Positions 11,214 to 24,700 of a DNA stretch of 64,000 nt are shown here, piece by piece (positions within the stretch are counted from its first letter, which is position 1; each line of letters starts with the position of its first letter). The notes below the pieces were generated by a model. The model did no database searches. It saw only the letters and a program-made list of their open reading frames with translations, and was not told the DNA's origin. Origin of the DNA: Dastarcus helophoroides (taxonomy: Eukaryota; Arthropoda; Insecta; Coleoptera; Bothrideridae); assembly GCA_028583605.1 (NCBI GenBank), contig CM053336.1, forward strand, positions 22,925,004-22,989,003. Direction: 5' to 3'. Both the position numbers and the translations under genes were made by a program.

Positions 11214-13971
11214 TACAGATTGAGCCAAACTTGATTTCCACTACAGTATCTCATAAACTATTAGAAATACAAGGAAGCTTAAATGGGCAAGGTAGTGCAG
11301 AATTTAATGCCTAATATTATTCCGCTGAGAAAACAATTGAATTTCAATTCGTCTTGGTTTTATTAGAAAAAACTGAAAATCGCCATTTCTAAAAATTTTG
11401 TTTATTTGAAGTTTGTTTATTTGAAGTTTATTTGAAGTTTGAGTAAAAAAATTCTAAAACTGTAATTAGGCCTTTTCACTAATGTACGTTAATATTTTCT
11501 AAATTTAACTGTTTCCGAGAAAATTATGTCAACTTTGTTATTTCTTATGGACGCTATATTGGATTTTACCATATTTGAGTTTGGCATATTTATCTGAATA
11601 ATTTAATATATAATAAGCCATAATTCAAATGTGACAAAGTGAGTTAATTGAACTAATTTTTTATTTTTAAACAAAAAAAATATAGTAGGCGATGCAAGTA
11701 ACAATAATTATAAAAAATTAAAAATATTGTAACAAACTGTGCAATATTTAAACAGTTATTAGTATAATCATACCGTGCATGCACTCCTTTAAATGGCGTA
11801 ATTTTATGAAAGCGTGTAGATGCTTTAAAAATTTTGTCGGCTATATTTTTACAAAAATTCTTTAAACATTGAATACTTATTTATGTAACGTGAAATATCT
11901 AATAATCTAACATTAGAAATGACTCTCATATTTATGCACATTATCTGTCTTAAAATATTTAACTTCTAGAGAAGTCTAGAACGCACATTTGCTTATGAGT
12001 AAAGGCCGGAAGTTTAGGCATCAAACATCTTTAAAATAAGCGCTTATATTAACACTAAAAAATAGGCATTTTAAGCTTTAAAAACAATATTTTAAGCATT
12101 TATTTCCAAATAATATACATATGTACATTTTTCTAACATTGGCCATCATCAACATCATTATCGTTCATATTACAAGTGATTACTAAATATCGCTTTAGGT
12201 TTTCTACGCTAATAAGAATATTTTAATTTAGAACATGTTCTTTCCACATCTACAGATGTAATAGTTTCATATTTAAAACATAGTTTTGTCCACTGGTAAT
12301 TCGACATTAGCTTAATTCCCACAAAGAATTTATGAAATACTTTTTAAAGTTTGGTATTCAGTATTCACACCTATTACCTGTGGCAATTTCTGAATTATCT
12401 TATTTCCTTTATCTCCAGGAATTCCAGAAATATATTTTATTATATTTTCAACAACTTTAATTAAAGCTGTCATTTTTTATCTTGTTTTTCCAAAGCTCTT
12501 ATTGAATCACACAAATCAGCGTAGTTAGAAGCAATAAAACTGAGAGCATTCTTAACACTGTTGCTGAATAAGTTCTTTTTGTCCACAATTTGCTTTAATG
12601 TGACAAAATTCTTAGAATAATATATCTATGACTACTACTACTAGCAATATGACTCCTGATAGTATCAGTAGTTTTGTCTATTAATACTCAAATGTTACTG
12701 TTACCAATGCCTTGACGTATTTGAACTAATTTTCCTCGATAGGCATTCTCCAAATATCTCTTTCTTAAAGAACATTCACAGAGAAGCTTTTCTTTTGTGT
12801 ATTTTTCAAATAAAACTTTTATTGATTTGTGTTGTACTTTCCATAAAGGAATACCAGCTTCAATCAAGGCCGTACATACATCCATGGAAAACTGAGATTG
12901 GCGATTATTTATCCCCGTAAAGTGCTACAGAAGGCCTTGTTTTTTAGATTATTTGAAATTTTTCTTTCTAATTGCAGCCTCCCTATAAAATTTTCCATTT
13001 AAATGCTGCGTAATATGGAACTTTTTTGTCTCCATTAATACTTACACACACTTTACATAAAAGCAGTTCATCATCCGTTGACAAAATGTCTTTTCCAAAT
13101 TCGCGAACGAATTTTTGTAATTTGTCTTTTAATAAAGGCGCAACTTTGGGCATTTTTTCTGAAGTTACGTACTAACAAATTTCCAAAGAATATGAACGAA
13201 CTTACATTTGCAACGTAGTAAACACGAAATAATAATGATAAAATAAATATTTTTCGAGAATTTAAATATACCTACTATACTACATTGCATTGTATAGGGT
13301 GAGGGCTAATGAGTAGAAGATTTTTTAATTTTAATAAACATTGAGAAGCAAAGATAATTAGAATGCAATTAAGATATTATTAGATTGTGAAAAAATTCAT
13401 TATTATGTTTCTACCAGCAAATATTTTCTATTATAAGCTTTCTAAGCAGTAACCTCTCAAAATTATAAAAAATAAGCATTTTAAGGATATTGCTGAAACT
13501 TTTGGGCTTTACTTATAAGTCATGGGAAAGTCGTTCTTAATAAAGCCCTTAGAATGTTCTGAGAACTACGTAATTTAAAGGAAACCATGCAAGTTACGAT
13601 TATTAATAAATATTTTAATACTATACAGTTTGTATATTTTTGGTGTTTTAATAATAATTATTGCTTTTTTAGGAAATGTATTTTTAACTATTGAAAGTTA
13701 TGGCACTTTAGAAAAAATTAATGTGCACCAATGAAAAAGCTTCAAAAGTCAACCAAATACATTTTTTGAATTTTTTAAATGGGACCGCAAATAAATAAGT
13801 TACAGCTGATCTTACAAAAGATGATTTTCAGTTTTTTTTTAACTGGAATTCAATTGTTTTTTTAACGGAATAATATTAGGCATTAAATTCTGCACTACTT
13901 TTCTTTTTTAAGCTTATCTCTAATGGTTTACGAGATCCCAGTAGTGGAAATCAAATTTGGTTCAACCTGTA
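11214..13971. mobile_element. TA-flanked element with about 180-bp inverted repeats
   Basis: The left end, TACAGATTGAGCCAAACTTG, is repeated inverted at the right end (TACAGGTTGAACCAAATTTG on the minus strand), next to TA on both sides (11212-11213 and 13972-13973). Similarity continues inward for about 180-200 bases, including a nearly identical block with GTAGTGCAGAATTTAATGCC (about 11290-11310 and 13885-13905). TA duplication and TACAG ends fit the Tc1/mariner superfamily. No such transposase is seen inside; instead the centre holds a CGGBP1-like hAT relic. The outer element may be non-autonomous and the hAT piece inserted into it. Confidence 0.75.
12688..13153 (-). pseudogene. CGGBP1-like hAT-derived gene remnant
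   Basis: Minus-strand reading from the ATG at 13153 gives a start MPKVAPLLKDKLQKFVREF, then CKVC, then in a shifted frame a QHLNGKFYREA-like piece, the usual damaged C2H2 finger of CGG-triplet-repeat-binding-protein-1-like sequences. After stops the frame at 12688-12885 gives CTALIEAGIPLWKVQH, LFEKYTKEK and LRKRYLENAYRGK, the typical downstream block of this family. These proteins are known as domesticated or mobile hAT derivatives. Stops and shifts at about 12910-13000 show it is dead. Minus-strand A/T-rich sequence to about 12000 may be more of the same element, but no motif is clear there. Confidence 0.65.
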
Positions 13972-14095
13972 TAAATGTATTATTAAGAAATTTTTAATAT
14001 TCATAACTAGTGTGGGGCGATAACATAAAAAGGCCAATCACTTTGCTGAAAATAATAAAAAAATTAGGCAATCTTGGAACCGCCTTCAGAAGTGA

Positions 14096-14465
14096 AAACT
14101 TCTTAAGGTAGCCACCGGTCAATTGCTTTTCCATATATTTTATTTTAATTTTTGTCAGATGTTACTAGTAGTGTAACCTAAACACCTGCAAAATAAAAAG
14201 ACTGTGGGGTACCGAAGCCGTGATATTCAATGCCAAAATTTTGATTTTTAACATGTACGGTATAGGTAAAATGATGTTTTCGAAACGATTTTAATTCACT
14301 GCCATCAAACTCTATATATTTTGATAAAAATATAATATATTATGTAGAGTTGATGTAGTAAATGAAATAGTAAAATATGAAGGTCCCCTGCGGTACCGTT
14401 TTTTCTAATCGTAATATAATAATCTCACGGAATTTCAATTATTCATTCCGCAGGTTAGCAAATTG
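14096..14465. repeat. Dispersed repeat, intact copy
   Basis: CACCGGTCAATTGCTTTT, then GTACCGAAGCCGTGATATTC, then GTTTTCGAAACGATTTTAATTC form a unit. A second copy is split in two at 26229-26290 and 35430-35615 by nested insertions. Class unknown. Confidence 0.65.
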
Positions 14466-14604
14466 TTATGTGCATTAAGAATCCGTCCGTGCAATCACGC
14501 CAAATGCTAACAGCGGTAGAAGCGTCTCGCTGTATGAAAAACTTCTTACTCCGATTACGGCCGGTAAACTACTTTAAATGTAGTTGAAATTCGTATTCTT
14601 GTCA

Positions 14605-14690
14605 ACCGTCGTACAGCCTAGCGGTTAAGGAAGTAGAATTTGTCTCATAGGTCTGATAAGTCGAGGGTTCAAACCCCACTGTCAACAACG
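14605..14690 (+). repeat. tRNA-like SINE head
   Basis: A perfect pol III B box GGTTCAAACCC at 14666-14676 lies about 45 bases after an A-box-like AGCCTAGCGGTTAAGG at 14615-14630, which matches the D-arm of a tRNA. A T-arm can pair partly but no 7-bp acceptor stem forms, so this is read as a tRNA-derived SINE or tRNA pseudogene, not a working tRNA gene. It ends about 730 bases before the OR1 start. Confidence 0.6.
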
Positions 14691-15421
14691 GGTTTTTTAA
14701 TTCTATGACACGTTCTACCCGTAGATATATAGTGCTGGTAACATTAGAGCATGTTGGTAACGCAAATTAGCGTGGTTATAATGCGAAACCATAACTTTTC
14801 AATCTATCTAAAATTGTCCAACCCATCTAAAGAAGTTTCCACTTTAAAAAATTCTTCATAAATACTACTGGTCCAAACACTTCGTATTCTTGCACTGATG
14901 GTTAAAGAAAACAAATTTGCATCAAATGTTAATTTAATTTCTGTTTGCAAACGCCAGAAATAAAGTTTTCGAGAGTGCGACTATTTTGTTTCTAACCCAC
15001 AACAGTTTTAATTTATCTCCAAATGTAAGTAATTATTAGATATTTTATAGATATCTATAAAAATAAACTTTGGAAAACAAAAAAAAATGTTTCTTTGATT
15101 ATTTGGTAGCAACAAACAATAAATCTCTATGGGAAAGAGGGCTTTAAGAAGTATTTTGCATGATGGCCTACTCCACTGGTACGTTCTTTAGAAATGTGCT
15201 TGCATGCAGTTGCTATAGTTTTCGATCTGTCAATAATGTTTGAGCGTTATTCAAATATTTACCAAAGAAAATATATTTTATGCCAAGTGATCAAATGCGC
15301 CCTGTTTATGAACTGCACTAATGTTCCTCATTACACATTTATTGACGATTGCCCATTTTTAATTCATATTGAAAGATCTCTATGTGTTCGATCTTTATAA
15401 GTATTGGCGTAAGTATAAAAT

Positions 15422-15722
15422 ATGTCGAAAAATAATTTACGACTATTGTCAGCAAAAATTTCAAGATTTTTTAAAACAGGTTTTTGTTTTACCAAATGAT
15501 TTACCATCCCACCAACATATTTTTATTGCAGAAGATCCTCTACGAGTTTGCAAATATATCATGGTTGATTTGTATAATAATTTCGTTTTATATAAGATGG
15601 CAATCCATTACATCATATTACTTCAAATTATCAATATTGCGGTCACACTCTTTGGTTTTATAACAACAGATGACTTTTATATTCTGGTGACGCACGGACC
15701 ATTTTGTTTGGCGGAAATCTAT
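15422..15722 (+). CDS. OR1 exons 1 and 2
   Basis: Exon 1 (15422-15479) starts MSKNNLRLLSAKISRFF and ends one base into a codon. A 52-bp intron (15480-15531, GT...TTTTATTGCAG) follows, then exon 2 (15532-15722), ending in phase 0 at TAT/GTATGT. Reading through the intron is possible from an ATG at 15369. The spliced start at 15422 is preferred because the paralogue at 49613 keeps the same ATG, donor and acceptor but has stop codons inside the 53-bp intron. Exon 2 carries TM1 and the start of TM2 (ILVTHGPFCLAEIY). Confidence 0.8.
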
Positions 15723-18700
15723 GTATGTATGCAAAACTTTTGTTTGCTTTAACGATGACAAAACATAAGGGATAGTATACGTTGAAATATGATACTAACA
15801 ATAACAGTGGTGGACTAAGCCTGTTAGAGGCCCGGGGCGGCAAAGCTAAATTAGGCCCCCCAGCTTTAAAAAAAAATGTAGTTTTACAAGCTTTTTATTC
15901 AGTTTACCTTTGTATGTATAAATAAGTGTTTATGTTTATTTCGTCAAAATCTGGCAAGTGAAATTTAAATTCGCCTTAAATTATTTAGTCTAAATAAACA
16001 TACATACCTACAATATGGAATGGATATGGGCGAGGAAAATAAAATACGAATCGATCGACAAAAAAAAATTAGATAAAATAAATCAAAGATAGATTTTTTA
16101 TTTTTTGTAGCGTGTTATATGTGTTTTCGTGCCTTCATTTTACTGAACTCCTCAATCACTTCTGTGAAATCGATTTCTTTCAATTTTTTTTTTATTGAAT
16201 GCACGGCTAGATTAACCAGTCGCTCTTGACCCACTGTAGATCAAAGATAATTTTTAATTAGTTTAAGTTTCGAAAAACTCCTCTCCCATGATGCAACCGA
16301 GATGCAAATGGTCAAGAAGTATTGAAGTATAAGAGATATACAAAGTAACGATTCTCTGAAGTCCCATTTTATTAAAAAATGAAAGATTTCTTGGCAGCAA
16401 CGTCCATACTCGTATCGGTGACTTTTACATGCCTGCGGTACCTTTTTAGGTCTTGGGAAACTTGCTCCTTGTCAAATTCACCATAAATTTGTATCAGATT
16501 GTCAACTGCTGCAGCCAGAGCGTCATCTGAAACTTCTAGCATAAACTTTGTTTCAATAATTTGGAAAATATTATTGATTTGTTTCATGACCCCGTATCGT
16601 GTCGACAATTCTTGTATAAATCGATATATGCATTCATACATTGACCGACGTATTTCTTCTTGAATTGATAATCCAGCATCATGAGCTGATTCACTTGGCA
16701 TCGTTCTTTTTACCTTCTTTCTTCCTTGTTTTTCGATGTTGATGTCCAGGTCATTGCATTTTTTTATGCCAAAAGTTACAGCATTGTCTACAATCGTGGT
16801 TCGTTCGGTAACTAAATACTCATTCAAGGCGTTTAGTTTGGTGATTCCTGTATCTAGAGTCATTTTTGGAGACTGCAAATATTGTTGAACTAAATTTACT
16901 TCCTCCAGTATAGAAAGCCAGAATTGAATATAGGTTAGAAAGGTAGAATCACAAACAGCCGGCAGGAGCAGACTTGCTCCTGATCTTGTATCTAGGTTTG
17001 CTTTTGTTGGATCTTGAAAATGTTCCAAGCTACTCACAATTGTCTCTTTGTTTTCTTTTACAACTTTTACTGACTTGTGTTGAGGGCTCCAGCGAGTATC
17101 CGATAAACGTTTTAAATTTTTTCCAGTTTTCTCTTTCAGAAATTGCCACCTCTATGTAGATGACGAAAAGAACGAATATAATTTCTTTACTGTTCCAAAA
17201 CACGTGACACTGGAAAGAACGCATGCAAATGCATGAACTTCACAAAGATTTAAGGAATGATTAGAACAAGTACTGAGCAATGCCTTTGAATTTACTTCTC
17301 GGATTTTATTTTGACATATCGTCAGCAGTTTTTCCAGACACTAAAAAAAACACAAGAAAGATTCTCGTACTTCCACTGTGTCATTCTCTATATGAACGAA
17401 TCTAATGACTTGACTCATTTGGTCTATTTTACCTTCGTCAGGAGTGCTGTCAAAAATGATTCCGTAATACTTAGCCTTTTTAATATGTGCAATAATGTTT
17501 TGCCTTACATGATCACCCAAACATTGAATAAATTCATTTTGTATACCTTTTGACAAATAACATGGTACTCTCTTTGACCCACCAGCAGCCTCTTCTAGTT
17601 TTAAGCGATGCTCTTTTAACACCTGATCATATTTCGCTAACAGTTGTACTAATTCTAGAAAATTTTCCGTGTTTTCCGAAGAAATATCTTCTTAGTGGCC
17701 TCGGGAGGCAAGATTTTGTTGGGCTAAGAATAGCGTTACATCTAAAAGGCAATATACAATGTTTCTGCATTTCTTAGTTTCATCGTTAAAATCTTCAAAT
17801 TATCTTTATCAATAATTTTATTAAGTTTCAAACCCATTGTTTTTCATTTTTCTAAGTTTGATAGATTTTCGTGAGACGATTTATGCTGTGATGTTCTTGG
17901 ATTTAATTTCCACCACTGACAAAACCAGAGACAAATTTATTAGTGTGATTGTCACCCTTAGATGCAAATAACCGGCAGCAGTAACAATATAATTTCTTTG
18001 TTAATGGAGAGTATAGTATCCATTTCCTTAAATATTTAGTCTCGTTTAAATGTGAGTAAAACCACTGCAAAGTTAAACAACGATGTTTCCCCTTAGTGCT
18101 TTCACCTGGTCTTTCTACAGATTTAAAAGGTCCGTCCTTGATTTGAAATATTTCGCTGCCCTTTTTGATAATCGAAATTCTGATATGCTTTGGCACAGGT
18201 ATTGGCCAATGTGCAGCATCATTGAATGATAAGAACTCTAACTTAGAAGCAACGTAGTCTTCGGCTTCCTCAGTATTTTTCTTTAATTTATTAGTTTTAT
18301 AGTCCTGTATTTCAGTGTCAGTCACGTCGGAGTTTTTATTAATATTACATTTAATAGACTTTTTAGCTATGTTTGCTGTTTCAATATCAATGATTTGTAT
18401 ATTAGATTCCGATTCAACAGTTTGATTAATTTTTTCGGCAACGCCACTTTTCTTCTCTTCAGAATTCGAAAGGTATTTGGATAAAGATCCAGGAAGCGAT
18501 TTTGCCTCTTCGGTCTTCGCTTTTTTTAGCTTCCTTTTCTGAGAGCCAGATGGTTGAATCATTTTCACTAAAAATAATGAGATAAATAAGAAACTTTTAT
18601 AGAAGATAGCTAAGTTACATAGACTAAAAAATTATTATTTGCATAAAAAACAATATTTTATGTGTTGGTTAAAGGAGAATATCTTTAAATTCCTTCAATT

Positions 18701-21700
18701 TTTTTTACAATTGTTGCAACCGCTAAATACAGCTCATGCATTTTACAAATGCGCCTTATCTTATTATTAGTGCAGTAAATTAACGATGTCATGAGCAGCG
18801 ATCGGAATAGGTAGACTATATAGCTAAACTTCTAGAAACCGACATAAATTGGAAACATCCTTACAACAATATTTTGATAAGCGGGTGTTCAATTCCCTAG
18901 TAAAAGTGCACTACAAATAAAATAAGGACTACTCGCGAAATGCAAGAACTGAAGCAATGTACTCGTAAGTGCATATTGACTAGAAACTACAATTATAATT
19001 TCTAGGCTAAATTATATGAACAATTACTTACGTTTTCCAAATACTCGAAAATGCACTCATTTACTTTTAAGCCGCAACAAAAATCAAAAACACTATTACT
19101 CTTTTTAATGAAATTACTTTAAACGGATAAGATCGCGTTTATTACTTTACAATTTGAAAAAAGGCTTATCCGTTTGCGAAAATATCAGAACGCACTAATA
19201 AACTATTAAATATCAACGTAATGAAATTTGATATATTTTAAATGAGGCCAATGTTTATTTTTTGACGTAAATAGAATGCAAATGTAGACGTACAAGAGTG
19301 AATTATCTGTACTTCATTGATTCAGGGATTTCTGGGAAAGTACTCGCTACAAAGACGGGAATTCCCCCAGCGTATTGGACGCATTCAGCAAAGTTAAAAG
19401 AATATTAGTACCGCGTAAAAAGACTGGATGGCTGCAGTGTTTTGATCTTGATGAAATTATGTAGGTACTAAGCACATTTTCAAAGTCTTCCCTGATAGCC
19501 AGGTTTTTACTACAAGATCTTGGACATCAGTAGTTGCATCAAACTTAACATCAAGTTTATGTTAAGTCGTAATTAAGTAATATTTGCATCTAAGTTAAAG
19601 ACAATGTGCAGTCGCAATTTGCAGTCAAGTTAACTACAAGACTTATAGTGAACTTGTCGGTTCCCGGTATTGTTCTTTCCTCATCTTGTCCTTTTACTTA
19701 TTTTTTTTATCTCCTGTGATGTTATTCTTGCAATCTTTAAAAACAAAGATGATGGAATATCTGCGTGCAAAAAATTCCGAACGTAACTACCCTCACGTTC
19801 GGATGTCCGGGTGGAGGGTGTGCCAGGGAATCCAAAATTAACGGAAAATTTTAATGTGCCACAGGCCAAGTCTCTTTCAAATAATTCATTTAAAATTAAG
19901 TTCTGCAACAATCGGGGGCTAGACTTAAATCTAAACTCGGTTCATCAACACATTCAAAATGAAAGACCACATGTGCCGTCCCTGACAGAAACCCAAGTCT
20001 CCCTATCCATCAATATGGTCCATTTGCCCTAATTACGACTTGCACACAACATTTCGACACAAGAGGAGAATTTGTGCTTTTGCGCAAAGCTGCATGTCCT
20101 GTCAACGACAAGAAGCACTGGAATCTGCTGATCATGATGTGATTTGGCTGAAAATTTTCTTCAAAAGCAAAGTTATATTTATTTGTTCACTTTATCTGTC
20201 TCCAAACGATCCCTCATACAGAGAGCTCTTCTCTTATCTCTCCGTAACTTTCGATCAACTATAGATGAATTATCCAAACGCTAAGGTTGTCTTTCTCGGT
20301 AACTTTAACGTACCCAACATCCCTAGGTTGAGGTTTTCTTCCAGAGCTGACGACGCGGGAAGGGTTGACAGACGCTTTCGCCATCACTTTTGGCCTATCG
20401 CAATTAGTTGAGGAATCCACAAGAATTCCTGATGTAGATCCTATCAACCTAATCTACTCGACCTTTTCCTTACAAATTCTTAAAATTCCTATAGAATCAC
20501 TGTGACATCACTGCTTGGAAATTATAATCACAAGCGTGTAGCAGCCTCTCGCTCCCTTTATATACCACCTTCTTCTCAGACACAGCCCCGTAGGGTTTGA
20601 TACTTTAACTCTGCAAACTGGGAAGAATTAAGAGACTTCTTTGCATCTTTCCCATGTCAAGAAGTCTGCTTTAACTTAGACAACCTTTTCTCAGTCGCCA
20701 AATCCATCACTGAAATTATCCTGGTTGGTATGCAATGCTCAATTCAGGTTTAACAAAAAATGTGCTTAAGCTGTCTCCTGTAAAACTCGCGCATATCGTC
20801 GTTTGAGAAATAATTTCTTGTGTTTTTATGTAAATAGGGTAACGCTGCACACAGCAAATTCAAAAGCCAAAACTACAGAGCGTTTATCATCCGGTTATTG
20901 GGCTTTAAAGTGTTTGCAATTATTTGTCAACTTTCCAAAATTTATCATCTATTGGTAATGAGTCATTACCAATAGCTGTTCGTTTATGGGTCTAAACTGT
21001 CGCGATTGTAAATATTTGTGTATTGCTATGCTTCAAAAATATTAACTTTTTTAGTATCATGGCAAATATGTAATATTTCTACCGTGTTTGCTCTCGTAAG
21101 TTTATGCTGTGCTTCTGATAGATGCTTTGCAAAATTTGATCCTTATTATTGATTGCAGACTGTAATTGTATTTTAAATTTTAGTTTGTTTCAACGATGGT
21201 AATTTGGTGGCAATATGGGTATATCTTCGACGACTTACTAGCCGATATAAACAAGATCTTATGGCCATGCAATCCTAGCATCATGAGTATATATTACAGG
21301 AATTATCAGTATAACTTCTTAGTTAGAATAATACTTATTTTGAACCTTCTTGTGGCTACAGGTTCCTTCCTTCTGTTTTTACCGACGAAAAGCAATAGCA
21401 GAGTACTGAGAAACATGATATACATTGAAATATTTGTGGAGCAATATCTCCCTAATTACTCAGAATTATTTCAGGTATTATGGTTACCCACCCTTACCTT
21501 AATATATCACGCAGTATTTTTGCCGTATTATGCGGTATATTACATCTCGAAAGGCATTCTTTTTGTAAGGCTACTGCGATTTTACTTGGAAAGTTTAACA
21601 CGCTGTAGAGAAAATGGGAAAATAAAATCAGTTTTGGTGGAATGTATCCAAAGGCATATCAAACTGAAAAGGTAAATAATATTATTTAAGATATGTAGGA

Positions 21701-24700
21701 AATGTGATAAGTATAAGTGTGATCAACAAAAGTCACTAATAATAATAGGGTCAGACGGCTATCGACTAAAACCCCTGCTTTTTCGGGTAGTGCCATTGGC
21801 TCCCAATCCCTCCGTCGAACCAGTCTGCTAATGCAAGGTGTTTGCCGGAAACAAACAAATACAAAAAATTTCCATCAGAAAACTCGCAGCCTAGACGACC
21901 ATTCTTAGTCTTTTAAACCTGGTGGAAATGGCTGGATTATAGTCCACTGCCTGCCTCACTAATTTGTTGGAATGAGCTTCTGTCTTCACCATGGTCCCAC
22001 AATTTACTTCTCTGAAAAATTCTTTTACCTTTGGTAGATTGGTTTCCCTGTGGAGCTATTCGTTTTTGGAAAAAAACCTGCAGCATCCATTATTTGCATT
22101 AGAACTATGTTCTCCTAGCTAAAGTTTCCTGATCTGATTATTATCGGTAGACTGCTCACAGGTGTGTAACCAGGCTACAGATGCGTAGGTCATTGCTGAT
22201 CTAATGATTGACTTATACAGCAACAATTTAGGTCCAATGGACTATTTCTTCTAATCATTGCTTAAAACAGTCCTTTTAACGCACTGGCCTTGGACACTGC
22301 ATAAGCGATGTATGTCTAAAATGTAAGTCTTTTACCAAGAATTACACCTAGATACTTTGCTTGGGTGCAAATATTTTAAAAACAACTAAATATCTACGAT
22401 ACCCTTCAAAAGTTTGGAAGCACTATGACTTATCGAATAAAAACATTATAGAAAAGTGAATGAAATATATTTATTAAAATAAGAATTTTGTTTAATACTT
22501 TGCAAGTCAATATTAAAGTTTGGCATTTTGTAAAGGACCAGTTTGCCACCAACTACTTTTTCATAAATGTTTGTGCATTCTGTTAATTGAACTTAATTAA
22601 ATTTGCAAGCGTCTGACTAAGCCATTTCTCTTGTGGGTGTGTCCACAATTCTTCTGAACTGGAAAGCAAACGGTTGTTGGTGTTCCCCTGTATAGCTAAC
22701 AATATGTTAACTCTCCAAGGAAGACGGATTTGGTAATTACAAGAAAATTTAATTTTTTGTAACATTTTTTCTACTTTTTTTTCCAAGAAAACCTTTGCAA
22801 ATTTGAAGAATTTTGCACCATTGTTGCGTTGAAACATAAAATTAAAACAAATGTTATGTAAAATTAATGGTGTTGCATCTTCCTGTACATTTTTTGAATA
22901 TCCTTCTTTATTTAATGTTCCACGTGTTTTAATAATTTTTCAGAATTTGCTGCTTTTAGAGCATCCTTAAGCCATTAGTTTTCCACTACCGTATTGATAA
23001 TAGGCACAGTACACACTTCCGGGCTCTAAAATTGTTATTCCCTCTGGCCAGTTGTACAATTTTTATTTCTGTTTCATTGTAATCTATTTTAATTATGTTT
23101 AGCTGTTGATCGAAAATTACGTTTTGCAGGTTTTGACTTTTAAATATTTTAATGTCGACTGTTTTGTATACATAGTAATACTTCAACATTTTCAACATTT
23201 CTCAAATTTTAACATTTTTGAAAATTTTGACTTATTTTAAAAACTGTTTACTACAATTCCGACTTTTTAAAAAATATGATTCAACTCTCTTTCCAAATTT
23301 TGACTTCTTTTAAAAAGTAGATACATATTAATTTTTGAATTTTTTTTTAATAATTAGGAAACAAAAAACCATAAATTGTTGTAAATAGATGAATAAAATT
23401 CTAATTCTTAACAGTTCGACTTTTTTTGCAAAATGGTTTATATACAGGGTGGACCATATGTAATGATAGATAGAGCAAGAGTAGATTTTTCGTATAAAAA
23501 TAATGTGATTTAGCCACATTTACCTTGTACCAAAAGTTGATATTAACCGAGATAAAGGGCGTCGAAGTTGAAAAAAAATTGTGATTTTTTCGCATAACTG
23601 ATGAATACATTTCACTATAGACAAGAAATTTGGCCTAGGGGGGTTTCTTTGGTCAAGAAATTGTAATTTGCCAACATATTGCCAGTAACTCATAGGGGCG
23701 CCACCTGCGCTATCCTGTATTATTCTAAAGCATCATAACTTTTTTGTACCTTTATGTACACTTATTTTAAATAGATGTTTTTATTAAACTACATTTTCTA
23801 AGTAAAAAAGGTAAATTTTCTAAATGTTGATACAAGCAACCGTTTTTAAGGTATTTGCCTTCAAAGTTTGCCGTACGTTTATTTTAAGTTATGTAATCGT
23901 GAATTTTTCGCAGTAGGTTTCAAAATAAAAGTAATAAAACTGACTCTAAAATAGTTTACATAAAATATTACTCTACTGACATCATTATTACACATATTTT
24001 TTAAATTTCTAAAGCAAATTTAAATGAAATACCAAAACAAAATCTATTTTCAAAAATAAATATGTGGGAATTGACTTTTTTCATGTAAAGGAATTGTAAA
24101 CAATTTAAAATCTGGCTGTCTTTTATTGAAATTAATTTTCAAATATCTGCTTTGACCACACAGACTATTAAAATTTTCTTGTGGAACTCAGACATCATAT
24201 CTCACATCTCTATGTTAGAAACTAAATTACGTCTTAGTTTTTTGGATTTTCTTTATTGAGATTTTCAAAATTTGGGTAAAGGTATTATCAGCAAAGTAAT
24301 ATTTGACATAAATAACTTTCAAAGCTGTCTTATGATTACTTTTTTTTCAAGCCTGCTTCGAAAATTTAATATCCTTATAATTTAAATCCAAGGCACGTCA
24401 AGCTCTTATTAACTTTAAGGAAGTACACATTTTTTACGTAAAATATATGGGGAAATAAAATAACCTATTTAAAATTAATATACGTGGGTGCACAAAAAAG
24501 TTATGATGATTTAGATTTATGCAGGATAGCGCAGGTAGCGCCCCCTATCAGTTGTTGGTAATATGTTAGCAGTTTACAGATTGTCGACTTAAGAAACCCC
24601 TTTGTTCCAAATTTTGTACCTATATTACAATTGATTCCATAGTTATATGAAAAAATCGATTTTTTTTTTCAGCTTTGACACCCTATATCTCTGTTAATAT

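Larger units (their letters stand above)
15723..21183 (+). other. OR1 intron 2 with inserted elements
   Basis: A GTATGT donor at 15723 and a TTTTAG acceptor ending at 21183. The intron holds a hAT relic (15805 to about 18620), LINE endonuclease sequence (about 19680-20940) and unassigned DNA. The last part, TTATTATTGATTGCAGA just upstream of the acceptor, is conserved in the OR2 intron. Confidence 0.75.

Noticed and set aside
14605..14690. A functional tRNA gene
   Set aside because: The T-arm is imperfect and no 7-bp acceptor stem can be formed around the A and B boxes.
15369..15752. A single-exon protein of 127 codons starting at 15369
   Set aside because: The paralogue has stops in the 53-bp segment corresponding to 15480-15531, and conserved GT/AG sites with matching phase show it is an intron; the end also runs past a conserved donor at 15723.
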